Origin: an uncultured Dokdonia sp.
GTDB taxonomy: Bacteria; Bacteroidota; Bacteroidia; Flavobacteriales; Flavobacteriaceae
DNA length: 8,799 bases
Assembly (NCBI GenBank): GCA_937124495.1
Contig: CAKZKZ010000607.1
Span: 1 to 8,799 of the forward strand
Direction: 5' to 3'
This document shows positions 1-6,495 of this stretch, piece after piece. The notes beneath the pieces were generated by a model. The model had not been told where the DNA came from. It searched no databases and worked only from the letters and a program-made list of their open reading frames with translations. Position numbers and translations under genes: made by a program. The number at the start of each line of letters is the position of its first letter. Within the stretch, counting starts at the first letter, position 1.

Positions 1-820
1 TCACTTTAATATCTTTATCACTCCCTACACGTTGCACACGACTCTCTTGAAGTGCTCTTAACACTTTTGCCTGTGCAGAAAGACTCATGTCTCCTATTTC
101 ATCTAGAAATATCGTACCGCCATTGGCAGCTTCAAACTTTCCAGCTCTATCTTTATTTGCTGAGGTAAAGGCTCCTTTTACATGACCAAAGAGTTCGCTT
201 TCTATTAATTCAGAAGGTATTGCTGCACAATTCACTTCTATTAATGGGCCGTTAGATCGTTCGCTTTTTTCATGTAACCAGTGTGCAACAAGCTCTTTTC
301 CTGTTCCATTAGGACCAGTAATTAAAACACGTGCATCTGTTGCCGAAACCTTCTCTATCATTTCTTTTATTTGAGAGATTGCGTCACTATCGCCTATCAT
401 CTCATACTTCTTACTTACTTTCTTTTTGAGTAGCTTATTTTCAACAACTAGATTTTTCTTATCTAGTGCATTACGAACAGGATTGAGTAATCTATTTAAA
501 TCTGGTGGTTTTGAAATATAATCAAAAGCGCCTAGACGCATTGTATTGACAGCCGTATCAAGATCTCCATGCCCAGAAATCATCACCATAGGAGTTTCTG
601 GTTTTAGTTTTTTGGCAGCCTCAAGCACCTCAACTCCATCCATCTTTGGCATTTTTATATCACAAAGTACCAGATCGTAATCTGTCTCTTTAATTTTATT
701 GATACCCTCTAACCCATCTTCGGCTTGTTCTACTTGATACTCCTTACTTTCTTCAGAAAGAATCTTTGTGAGTACTCTGCGTATTGCAGCTTCATCTTCT
801 ATAATTAATATTTTAGACAT
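1..820 (-). CDS. Sigma-54-dependent response regulator, NtrC family (C-terminus beyond window)
   Basis: Cytoplasmic two-component regulator expected to activate RNA polymerase carrying sigma-54 after phosphorylation by a histidine kinase, which is not in view. The 273 visible residues begin with a receiver domain (about 1-120): acidic pair E8/D9, phospho-acceptor D54 in CDIKMPKMDG, switch residue S82 and K104. A linker follows, then the AAA+ domain from about 140: Walker A GPNGTGKE (169-176), ELFGHVKGAFTSA (209-221) and Walker B GGTIFLDEIGD (234-244). Two departures from the textbook family are visible: GPNGTGKE instead of GESGTGKE, and GAFTSA instead of GAFTGA in the loop that touches sigma-54. 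The rest of the AAA+ domain and the expected Fis-type DNA-binding helix lie past the left edge; the reading frame is open at base 1. The start gives the normal receiver N-terminus MSKILIIEDE. It lies 37 bases after the mechanosensitive channel gene, so it may share its transcript. Family sure; target genes unknown. Confidence 0.95.
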   Translation of the reverse strand, partial: MSKILIIEDEAAIRRVLTKILSEESKEYQVEQAEDGLEGINKIKETDYDLVLCDIKMPKMDGVEVLEAAKKLKPETPMVMISGHGDLDTAVNTMRLGAFDYISKPPDLNRLLNPVRNALDKKNLVVENKLLKKKVSKKYEMIGDSDAISQIKEMIEKVSATDARVLITGPNGTGKELVAHWLHEKSERSNGPLIEVNCAAIPSELIESELFGHVKGAFTSANKDRAGKFEAANGGTIFLDEIGDMSLSAQAKVLRALQESRVQRVGSDKDIKV

Positions 821-857
821 ATAAATCTTTTTATTTTATGAGGTATAGAATCAAATA

Positions 858-1772
858 CTATTCCTTTTTATTATATACGTGTATATCTCTTTGAGGAAAA
901 GGTATTGAAATATTATTTTCTCTAAAGAGTGTATCTATCTTATATCTTAGGTCACTTTTAATACGAGGATCTGCAAAACTATTACTTGTAAAAAAATACA
1001 CACTAAACTGTAAAGCCGAATCACCAAAATCTTCAAAGAGCACAAAAGGTTTTGGGTTTTTAAGAATATTTGTCTGCCCCTCTAGGCTTTGCAATAAAAG
1101 ATCGGTAACGAGAGTTGTATCACTTCCATAAGCAACTCCTACAGTAACGCTCTCCCTTGTCGTTTTATGATTTTGTGTCCAATTATATACTTTTTCTGTC
1201 AGAAATTTATGATTGGGTATTACAATCACCTTATCATCCCTAGTTAATGCCCTCGTGGTTCTTAATTTAATATCAAACACCCTACCTACTTTCCCATCAT
1301 CAAACTCAATAATATCTCCGATATGTAATGTTTGATCTAGTATAATAAAGATTCCAGAAAGTACATCCTGAAATAATGTTTGTAAGGCAAAACCTAAACC
1401 TACAAACAGCGCTGCAGATGCTGTTAAAAACACGGTTACATCTACACCAGAAGCACTTAGCACAGCAATAACAACAAGTATATATATAATGTATCTTAAA
1501 AACGCAAAAATACTATTAAACTTATTACGATCGTCTTCTGGTAATTTTTTAGAAACTAGCTTTCGCGAAAGTATAAGTAGGCGATTTACAATAATAAACG
1601 AAACAATTATAAGTAGAAAAGTCCCAATAGTAATATGGATTTTTTCTTTTCCAGAACCAAAGTGAAGCCCCCAATTAAGAAATTCCTTAATACTTCCCCA
1701 GATATCATCTGTAATGACATCCTTTACTTTATCGACCGTATTTTCTTGCGTATACATTAGTATTTCAACCAT
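858..1772 (-). CDS. MscS-family small-conductance mechanosensitive channel
   Basis: Inner-membrane channel that opens under membrane tension to release solutes on osmotic downshock; known MscS proteins are homoheptamers. The 304 residues, close to the size of E. coli MscS, show a short N-terminal segment, TM1 about 47-67, TM2 about 87-107, and the pore-lining third helix about 112-145, rich in Gly and Ala (TASAALFVGLGFALQ, then FQDVLSGIFI). The beta domain follows with IGDIIEF (151-157), VGRVFDIKLRTT (162-173) and VIVIPNHKF (182-190), and the C-terminal alpha/beta domain ends with the family motif ISIPFPQRDIHV (288-299). The start at 1772 overlaps the permease gene by 16 bases. A second ATG at 1757 (Met6) forms TAATG with the permease stop codon and would give 299 residues; this looks an equally good or better start. 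The overlap implies translational coupling to the exporter genes. Confidence 0.95.
   Translation of the reverse strand: MVEILMYTQENTVDKVKDVITDDIWGSIKEFLNWGLHFGSGKEKIHITIGTFLLIIVSFIIVNRLLILSRKLVSKKLPEDDRNKFNSIFAFLRYIIYILVVIAVLSASGVDVTVFLTASAALFVGLGFALQTLFQDVLSGIFIILDQTLHIGDIIEFDDGKVGRVFDIKLRTTRALTRDDKVIVIPNHKFLTEKVYNWTQNHKTTRESVTVGVAYGSDTTLVTDLLLQSLEGQTNILKNPKPFVLFEDFGDSALQFSVYFFTSNSFADPRIKSDLRYKIDTLFRENNISIPFPQRDIHVYNKKE
1560..1571. repeat. CTTTCGCGAAAG palindrome, copy 1 (inside channel gene)
   Basis: Perfect 12-base palindrome within the MscS gene, near the end of the first membrane helix, where it encodes Ser-Arg-Lys. It shares its whole core with the longer copy at 3260-3279 but is read in a different frame, so the shared DNA is not explained by a shared peptide. 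With one flanking G it reads GCTTTCGCGAAAG. Confidence 0.6.
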
Positions 1773-3055
1773 TTAAAGAGCTCTTTATACGTAGGTTTTT
1801 TGCCATACATCAAGATACCTACTCGATATATTTTTGAACCAAACCATACCGTAAAAACAAAAGAAGCGATTAATAAAGATACAGATAATGCCAATTGCCA
1901 AGCGGGTACTTCAAAAGGAATACGCATAAGCATCACTATGGGTGATGTAAGCGGAATAATAGAAAATATAGTTGCTACCGTTCCATGTGGATTATCTATT
2001 ACGGCAAAAAAGCCTACATAAATAGCGAGCATTAATGGCATAATGATAGGTAGCATAAATTGCTGTGTATCCGTTTCATTATCTACAGCGGCACCAATAG
2101 CAGCATATATAGAACTATATAAAAAATACCCTCCTATAAAATAGATCAGGAAACCAAATACCAATTGTAATAATGGAAGCTTTTTTGCTTCTTCTATTAC
2201 TTGAATGACCATGTTTTGATCCTTGAGTATTTCCTGGATTTCAGAGTTTGTCATATTCTCCGTAACACTAGGATCAATACCTACCACAAGTTGAAATACA
2301 ATTAATAATATAGCTCCTAGTATCACCCAAATAGTAAACTGTGTAATTCCAGCCATCGTAGTACCTAATATTTTACCTAGCATTAATTGAAATGGCTTTA
2401 CGGACGAAATAATCACCTCTATAATACGATTGGTCTTCTCTTCTATCACACTACGCATAACCATATTACCATAAATGATAATAAACATCATCAATAAATA
2501 CCCTGCAGCACCTCCAAAACCTGCCTTCACCCAACTACTCATCTTTGAAGATGTCTCTCCAGAGTAATTTTCTATCGCAAGATTCACATCTGCTTTGGAA
2601 TTTTCTATAATAGCGAGATCAACATCATTCTCAATCAATGTCAAGTCGGTCAGTTTTTTTTCGATTTTCTCTTCAATAGCTTCTACCAACCCAAAGGAAG
2701 GGGTTTCTTCCCCATAAAACTTCACATTAGAAGCAAGGTTTTCTCTACCAGAAGGGATATGGATTATTCCATAATATGCCGCTTCTTCAGCTACTACTTT
2801 TGCAGTTTCAAGACCTTGATCAGATAGATTAATATAAGTCGTTTGATCTGTATTACTAAATTCTGCTTGGAATAAACCTGAGTCATCAACGATAGCTATG
2901 GTACGTTTTGTATCACTATTTAATTGCGTGAGATAGGTTATTAAGAAAACCATCCCTACTAAAATCAGCGGACTCAAAAAAGTCATAATCAAAAATGACT
3001 TATTACGTACTCTTGCCTTATATTCTCTTTTAATAATTAATGACAATATACTCAT
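1757..3055 (-). CDS. ABC-2 type exporter permease, NatB/YhaP-like
   Basis: Membrane subunit of an ABC exporter, paired with the ATPase encoded just upstream. The 432 residues show the layout of NatB-like permeases: a cytoplasmic start (LIIKREYKARVRNKSFLI), TM1 about 21-42, a large extracytoplasmic domain about 45-178, then a membrane block with probable helices near 181-200, 233-259, 297-320, 332-354, 358-378 and 387-408. Between helices two and three lies RSVIEEKTNRIIEVIISSVK (201-220), the conserved cytoplasmic stretch of this family, probably the contact with the ATPase. Its ATG overlaps the ATPase stop as ATGA, a sign of translational coupling, and its stop overlaps or touches the channel gene. 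NatB of Bacillus is known for Na+ export, but relatives move other cargo, so the substrate cannot be read from the sequence. Confidence 0.9.
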   Translation of the reverse strand: MSILSLIIKREYKARVRNKSFLIMTFLSPLILVGMVFLITYLTQLNSDTKRTIAIVDDSGLFQAEFSNTDQTTYINLSDQGLETAKVVAEEAAYYGIIHIPSGRENLASNVKFYGEETPSFGLVEAIEEKIEKKLTDLTLIENDVDLAIIENSKADVNLAIENYSGETSSKMSSWVKAGFGGAAGYLLMMFIIIYGNMVMRSVIEEKTNRIIEVIISSVKPFQLMLGKILGTTMAGITQFTIWVILGAILLIVFQLVVGIDPSVTENMTNSEIQEILKDQNMVIQVIEEAKKLPLLQLVFGFLIYFIGGYFLYSSIYAAIGAAVDNETDTQQFMLPIIMPLMLAIYVGFFAVIDNPHGTVATIFSIIPLTSPIVMLMRIPFEVPAWQLALSVSLLIASFVFTVWFGSKIYRVGILMYGKKPTYKELFKWLKY

Positions 3056-3987
3056 ATACTTCCCTTTACTGTTTGAATAAATATATCATTTACACTAGGA
3101 ATCACTTCGGTAAAGTGAGTTACTTGCCCATAGGATTGTAGCTCTTTCAACAATTCATTTGGACTCCCCTTATCTCCAAGTTGGATACGCAGTTTCAACT
3201 CGTCTCCAAGTGATTTAAATTGCGCTGGAGTTACCTCAAACTTAGATTTTAATGCTGTTTCCGCTTTCGCGAAAGCGGACTCATCCACCTCTACTCCTAT
3301 ATCAAAAGTATTATTTCTGTACTGACGTTTGATCGTATTAATCTCTCCGTCTAAGATTTTATTAGATTTATGAATAAGTGCTATGTGATCACAAAGTTCT
3401 TCTACAGATTCCATACGATGTGTTGAGAAGATAACAGTAGCGCCTTCTTTCTGTAATTGAAGAATTTCGTCTTTGATTAAGTTGGCATTAATCGGATCAA
3501 AACCGCTAAAAGGCTCATCAAAAATGAGTAGTTTAGGATTGTGCATCACCGTGACTACAAACTGAATTTTTTGTGCCTGACCTTTAGATAATTCTTCGAT
3601 TTTTTTATTCCACCAAGCACCGATCTCTAATTTCTCAAACCAATGCTTGGCTCTTTTTTGAGCCTCTGCTTTTGTTAGCCCTTTGAGTTGTGCGAGGTAT
3701 AAAACCTGTTCTCCAACCTTCATCGATTTATACAAGCCACGTTCTTCTGGCATGTACCCTATATCTCGAATATGTTGCGGTTCTAATGGGGAACCATCTA
3801 GCGTGACACTTCCCGTATCTGGCATGGTGATTTGGTTAATGATACGTATAAGTGTCGTTTTACCCGCACCATTAGGCCCTAGAAGTCCAAAAATACTTCC
3901 TTGAGGTACGGCTATAGACACTCCGTTAAGTGCAGTAAAGTCTCCAAATTGTTTAGACACTGTATCTGCAACAAGTAATGAATTCAT
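3052..3987 (-). CDS. ABC exporter ATP-binding protein, NatA/YhaQ-like
   Basis: ATPase subunit that powers the permease encoded next to it (ATGA overlap). In 311 residues it has Walker A GPNGAGKTT (37-45), signature LSKGQ (133-137), Walker B LLIFDEP (153-159), D-loop SGFDP (161-165) and switch histidine H190. In the Q-loop position the sequence is GYMPEERGLY (77-86), with Glu where most ABC ATPases have Gln; from memory this is usual in the NatA/YhaQ subgroup (COG4152). After about residue 215 comes a C-terminal regulatory extension resembling DUF4162. Within it, SAFAKAE (237-243 region) is encoded by a perfect 20-base palindrome, described separately. The gene begins 77 bases after the lipoprotein gene, with a small hairpin just before its ATG. 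No Shine-Dalgarno is visible. Family assignment is secure; substrate is unknown. Confidence 0.94.
   Translation of the reverse strand: MNSLLVADTVSKQFGDFTALNGVSIAVPQGSIFGLLGPNGAGKTTLIRIINQITMPDTGSVTLDGSPLEPQHIRDIGYMPEERGLYKSMKVGEQVLYLAQLKGLTKAEAQKRAKHWFEKLEIGAWWNKKIEELSKGQAQKIQFVVTVMHNPKLLIFDEPFSGFDPINANLIKDEILQLQKEGATVIFSTHRMESVEELCDHIALIHKSNKILDGEINTIKRQYRNNTFDIGVEVDESAFAKAETALKSKFEVTPAQFKSLGDELKLRIQLGDKGSPNELLKELQSYGQVTHFTEVIPSVNDIFIQTVKGSI
3260..3279. repeat. 20-base perfect palindrome, copy 2 (inside ATPase gene)
   Basis: Perfect palindrome centred on TTTCGCGAAA, with arms reaching TCCGC on the left and GCGGA on the right. It lies inside the C-terminal extension of the ABC ATPase gene, where it encodes SAFAKAE. 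It is unusually GC-rich for its surroundings and could form a 10-base-pair cruciform or be a protein binding site. I recall this core as very frequent in some flavobacterial genomes, but could not count it. Confidence 0.65.
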
Positions 3988-3992
3988 AGTTA

Positions 3993-4012
3993 ATCTTTAG
4001 TAGGCTAAAGAT
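3993..4012 (-). promoter_or_regulatory. Hairpin just upstream of the ABC ATPase start codon
   Basis: ATCTTTAG, a 4-base spacer, then CTAAAGAT: a perfect 8-base-pair stem whose foot is 5 bases before the ATG at 3987. In mRNA it could hide the ribosome binding region or set a processing point. It has no T-tract, so it is not an intrinsic terminator. The minus strand also reads TATCTTTA over 4013-4006, one base from the Bacteroidota -7 box TAnnTTTG, but no TTG lies at a suitable distance upstream. Regulatory role is inference. Confidence 0.3.
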
Positions 4013-4064
4013 AGGAATAAGCACACAGAGGGATGCGATTATTTAGGAGATTTTATGAACTTGC

Positions 4065-5069
4065 TTAATTACTACAATTCCCGTCTATGAAATCTTGCAT
4101 GGTAGGATTATAAGCATTATCATTTATTACTAAATCTTCAACAATACCATTTATAATTAAATCTTCAACTGCGCAAAAACCTGTAAGCATTTCATTATTA
4201 TTAATCCATAAAGAGTTAATTTCTGTAATATTTTCTAATCCTGAAAGATCGATTATTATTGGATTTATACCTATAGCCAAGACTTCGTTTACTGTTTGGA
4301 GTCCTGATAGCCCATCTAAAGAAGTAAATAGGTTTTCTAGCTGTAAAAAGACATTATCTGCCGTTGTAATATTATGTAATCCGTTTAAACTTGTACCTTG
4401 ATATTGATTTATGTTAATAGAACCAATACTATTTAGATTAGAAAGAAAAGATAAATCATTAAGCGCCTGTGGCGTGGAGTTAGAATTACAACATCCTGCT
4501 AATCTTAATGATTCCAAATATTGTGGAATTATATTGGATAATATAGAAGCATCTTCAATAAGCCAATTTCCTACAAGTGATAAACGTCCACCTTCTTGGA
4601 TTTGAGCATTTTCAAGACCATTATAGCTTTCTAAATTTATATTACGTAACAAAAAAATATTTCCTACTGATGTAACATTTGACAATGCTTCAATTGAAGT
4701 TAATTCATAATTATCTTCGAATTGAATACTACCTGGTAAACTTGTTAAATTTTCAAGTCCATTAAGATTTGTTAATTGTGTAGCTCCTAATTGAAATATA
4801 CCTCCAATTGTATTGAGGTTATTTAAGGCTTCAAGAGATGTCCCTCCGAAAATAATTAGATTCCCAGTTACTTCTGTATATCCCAAAGCTCCAAAAGCAT
4901 CAATCTCTGCCTGTGTTCCTAAAAAAACATCTCCTTCAAAAACAAGGTCACTTTCTTCTTCTATCTCCATTTCTTCTTCCATCTCCATAATTTCAGGTTC
5001 TGGAATGGGGTCATCTGTGGCGCAAGAAAAGACACATAGTGCACATAGAAAAGTAATGATTGTTTTCAT
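4065..5069 (-). CDS. Leucine-rich-repeat lipoprotein, duplicate copy A
   Basis: Predicted exported lipoprotein of 334 residues. MKTIITFLCALCVFSC is a short type II signal peptide with the lipid-bearing cysteine at 16; the following ATDD resembles the lipoprotein surface export signal known from Flavobacterium and Capnocytophaga, so exposure on the outer face is plausible. An acidic low-complexity linker (about 28-41, EMEEEMEIEEESD) follows. From about 45 to 318 the chain is built of repeats of about 22-24 residues of the type L.GLENLT.V.G.L.I..N..L.SL, like leucine-rich or receptor L-domain repeats. A break at 190-206 holds a Cys pair (193-194), and the end has FCAV and IDGNCSN. No type IX secretion domain is visible. 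It is a paralog of the gene just upstream at 5120-6142, 50 bases away. Ligand binding or adhesion is the usual guess; no specific function can be read. Confidence 0.85.
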   Translation of the reverse strand: MKTIITFLCALCVFSCATDDPIPEPEIMEMEEEMEIEEESDLVFEGDVFLGTQAEIDAFGALGYTEVTGNLIIFGGTSLEALNNLNTIGGIFQLGATQLTNLNGLENLTSLPGSIQFEDNYELTSIEALSNVTSVGNIFLLRNINLESYNGLENAQIQEGGRLSLVGNWLIEDASILSNIIPQYLESLRLAGCCNSNSTPQALNDLSFLSNLNSIGSININQYQGTSLNGLHNITTADNVFLQLENLFTSLDGLSGLQTVNEVLAIGINPIIIDLSGLENITEINSLWINNNEMLTGFCAVEDLIINGIVEDLVINDNAYNPTMQDFIDGNCSN

Positions 5070-5119
5070 AAAAATCGTTAGGTTATTTATACAGAATTAT
5101 TTGCAATAGAAATAATAGG

Positions 5120-6142
5120 CTATTCACTACAATTCCCGTCTATGATATCTTGCTGGGTAGGGTCAAATGCGTTTAAAAATAATATAAAATCATCAACAGC
5201 GATATTAGATATGTTATTTTGCAACGCACAAAAATCATTTAATGAAAGGTTTCCAATAATAGAAACACCACTTGTTATTGATGAGATATTTTCTAAACCA
5301 TCTAGTGTTTCTAATTGGTTATTATCAGAAATAAAAACAGCGAAAAGATCGTTTGTTACGTTACTTAATTCTTGAATCGTGGTAATATTTGGATTGAACC
5401 AGAGGGAAAGACGATTTATAGTCGTTATATTTTCTATACCCGCAAGGCTTGTCCCCTGAAAGCCTTTAATACGTAACCACTCTACTTCTGTTACATTACT
5501 TAAAAATGCTAAAGATGTGAATGGTTGTACCTCTGGTGGTATTGTACTGCAATCAAGAAAGGCACTACATTGAGGTAATAATTCTTCAAATTTTATCACA
5601 TCCATAATAGAAGGAATTCCATTTTGAATAGTATCCAAGTTTAGTAGTTTATCATTTCCTTCAATAATTAAACTTCCTCCTGAAGCTATTGAAATACCTT
5701 CAAGACCTTGTAGTGACTCAATTTCTCTAAAACTATTAATTTCAAGTGATGTTACAGTAGAATTTATACTACTAAAAGCATCTAGTGACGTGATATTAGA
5801 ATTTACCAATAATTTTAAAGCTCCAGTAACACTTGTCAGATTTTGCAAACCATCTAAACTAGTCACTTCATGTATATAATTCAGAAATAAATCACCTCCA
5901 ATAACCTCTAATGTAGATAAGCTACTCAAACTAGTAATAGGATCTGGGTTTTCAAACTGAGTGCTAAGTAGTAGATTACCTGTGATCTCAGTATACTCCA
6001 TAGCGCCAAAGTCCTCTACGGCTTGTTGGGTCACCAATTCTACATCACCGTCAAAAACATTAGCAATAGGCTCTTGAATAGGATCATCTGTAGTACAAGA
6101 AAAGATGCATAGTATGCATAAAAAAGTAATGATTGTTTTCAT
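5120..6142 (-). CDS. Leucine-rich-repeat lipoprotein, duplicate copy B
   Basis: Predicted exported lipoprotein of 340 residues, first gene after the grpE-dnaJ terminators. Signal peptide MKTIITFLCILCIFSC with lipidated Cys16 and TTDD after it, nearly identical to copy A. It lacks the acidic linker of copy A. From about 30 to 325 it shows repeats such as SLDGLQNLTSVTGALKLL (95-112), SLQGLEGI (143-150) and TLDGLENISSITSGVSI (279-295). A break near 186-208 has Cys192 and Cys198, and the end carries FCALQ (304-308) and IDGNCSE. The motif QGTSLAGIENITT (229-241) matches QGTSLNGLHNITT in copy A. Strong identity at both ends and weak identity in the middle show tandem duplication followed by divergence. 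No perfect TAnnTTTG promoter box was found in the bases before it, so its transcription start is unplaced. Function beyond a repeat-built surface protein is unknown. Confidence 0.85.
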   Translation of the reverse strand: MKTIITFLCILCIFSCTTDDPIQEPIANVFDGDVELVTQQAVEDFGAMEYTEITGNLLLSTQFENPDPITSLSSLSTLEVIGGDLFLNYIHEVTSLDGLQNLTSVTGALKLLVNSNITSLDAFSSINSTVTSLEINSFREIESLQGLEGISIASGGSLIIEGNDKLLNLDTIQNGIPSIMDVIKFEELLPQCSAFLDCSTIPPEVQPFTSLAFLSNVTEVEWLRIKGFQGTSLAGIENITTINRLSLWFNPNITTIQELSNVTNDLFAVFISDNNQLETLDGLENISSITSGVSIIGNLSLNDFCALQNNISNIAVDDFILFLNAFDPTQQDIIDGNCSE

Positions 6143-6337
6143 AAAAATGGCTAGGTTAGTTATACCATCAAAAAAACAAAAGAACTATGTATGTAAAGAC
6201 AACCCCTATAAAGGTTTACGAAACGTGACTTTGCATTTACAAAGGGCTAACGAATACTATAGAAATAACCCGATATATGTTTACTACAAAACTCAAATAA
6301 TCAGCGATTATTTTTTCAAACCTTAAACAAAATCTAT

Positions 6338-6376
6338 AAAAAACAAAACCCACCCTTGACAAAAGTCTAGGATGGG
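6338..6376 (-). terminator. Intrinsic terminator 2 (backup) of grpE-dnaJ
   Basis: Second hairpin 24 bases further on: arms 6349-6360 and 6365-6376, 10 of 12 positions paired, TTTT loop on the minus strand and a GC-rich foot (CCCA/TGGG). On the minus strand it runs into TTTTGTTTTTT. It would catch read-through from the first terminator and shield the lipoprotein genes. Confidence 0.75.
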
Positions 6377-6390
6377 AAAAAAATTGCTAT

Positions 6391-6429
6391 GAAAAAGAAA
6401 AATAACGTTAAATAGTGTTTAACGTTATT
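6391..6429 (-). terminator. Intrinsic terminator 1 of grpE-dnaJ
   Basis: Perfect 12-base-pair stem, AATAACGTTAAA with its complement around a 5-base loop (6401-6429). On the minus strand it is followed directly by TTTCTTTTTC. It lies 66 bases after the dnaJ stop codon, in the right orientation to end that transcript. Confidence 0.85.
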
Positions 6430-6495
6430 CAAATATAACTTTTTTTTATAAACCTATAGGCAAAACCTTTAGAAAAATTGACAATTTAACAAGCA

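Larger units (their letters stand above)
4065..6163 (-). repeat. Tandem duplication of lipoprotein gene with shared leader
   Basis: The two lipoprotein genes are direct repeats of one ancestral unit. The 21 bases before each ATG (5070-5090 and 6143-6163) match at 18 positions, including AACCTA and ATTTTT next to the ATG, so the copied unit included the leader. At the 3' ends, 4071-4106 and 5126-5161 match at 33 of 36 positions, the first 20 without change. The interior has diverged to scattered repeat-consensus matches with small insertions and deletions, among them the acidic linker found only in copy A. Confidence 0.8.
6143..6495. other. 353-base intergenic region
   Basis: AT-rich gap between dnaJ and the lipoprotein genes. 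Its dnaJ side holds two terminator hairpins (6401-6429 and 6349-6376, separate entries). A third weak hairpin, an 8-base AT-rich stem with loop AGC (6295-6313), precedes a short T-run on the plus strand, where no gene needs it. The remaining 150 or so bases before copy B should hold its promoter; the best partial match is TTCTTTTG on the minus strand (around 6173-6180), one base from TAnnTTTG, preceded by a TTG 15 bases away. I see no convincing small gene here. Confidence 0.6.

Noticed and set aside
1..10. Apparent TGA stop of the response regulator at the left edge
   Set aside because: The TGA in GTGA is out of frame; the frame reads GAT ATT AAA GTG and remains open.
6295..6316. AT-rich hairpin with T-run on the plus strand
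   Set aside because: Looks like a weak terminator but no plus-strand gene ends here; the stem is nearly all A/T and could be chance.
6105..6326. Plus-strand open frame of 73 codons across the start of lipoprotein copy B and the gap
   Set aside because: Partly antisense to a real gene, no promoter box, no recognisable domain, composition like random AT-rich DNA.
6351..6362. TTGAC resembling a sigma-70 -35 box
   Set aside because: It is part of a terminator stem, and Bacteroidota promoters do not use TTGACA/TATAAT.
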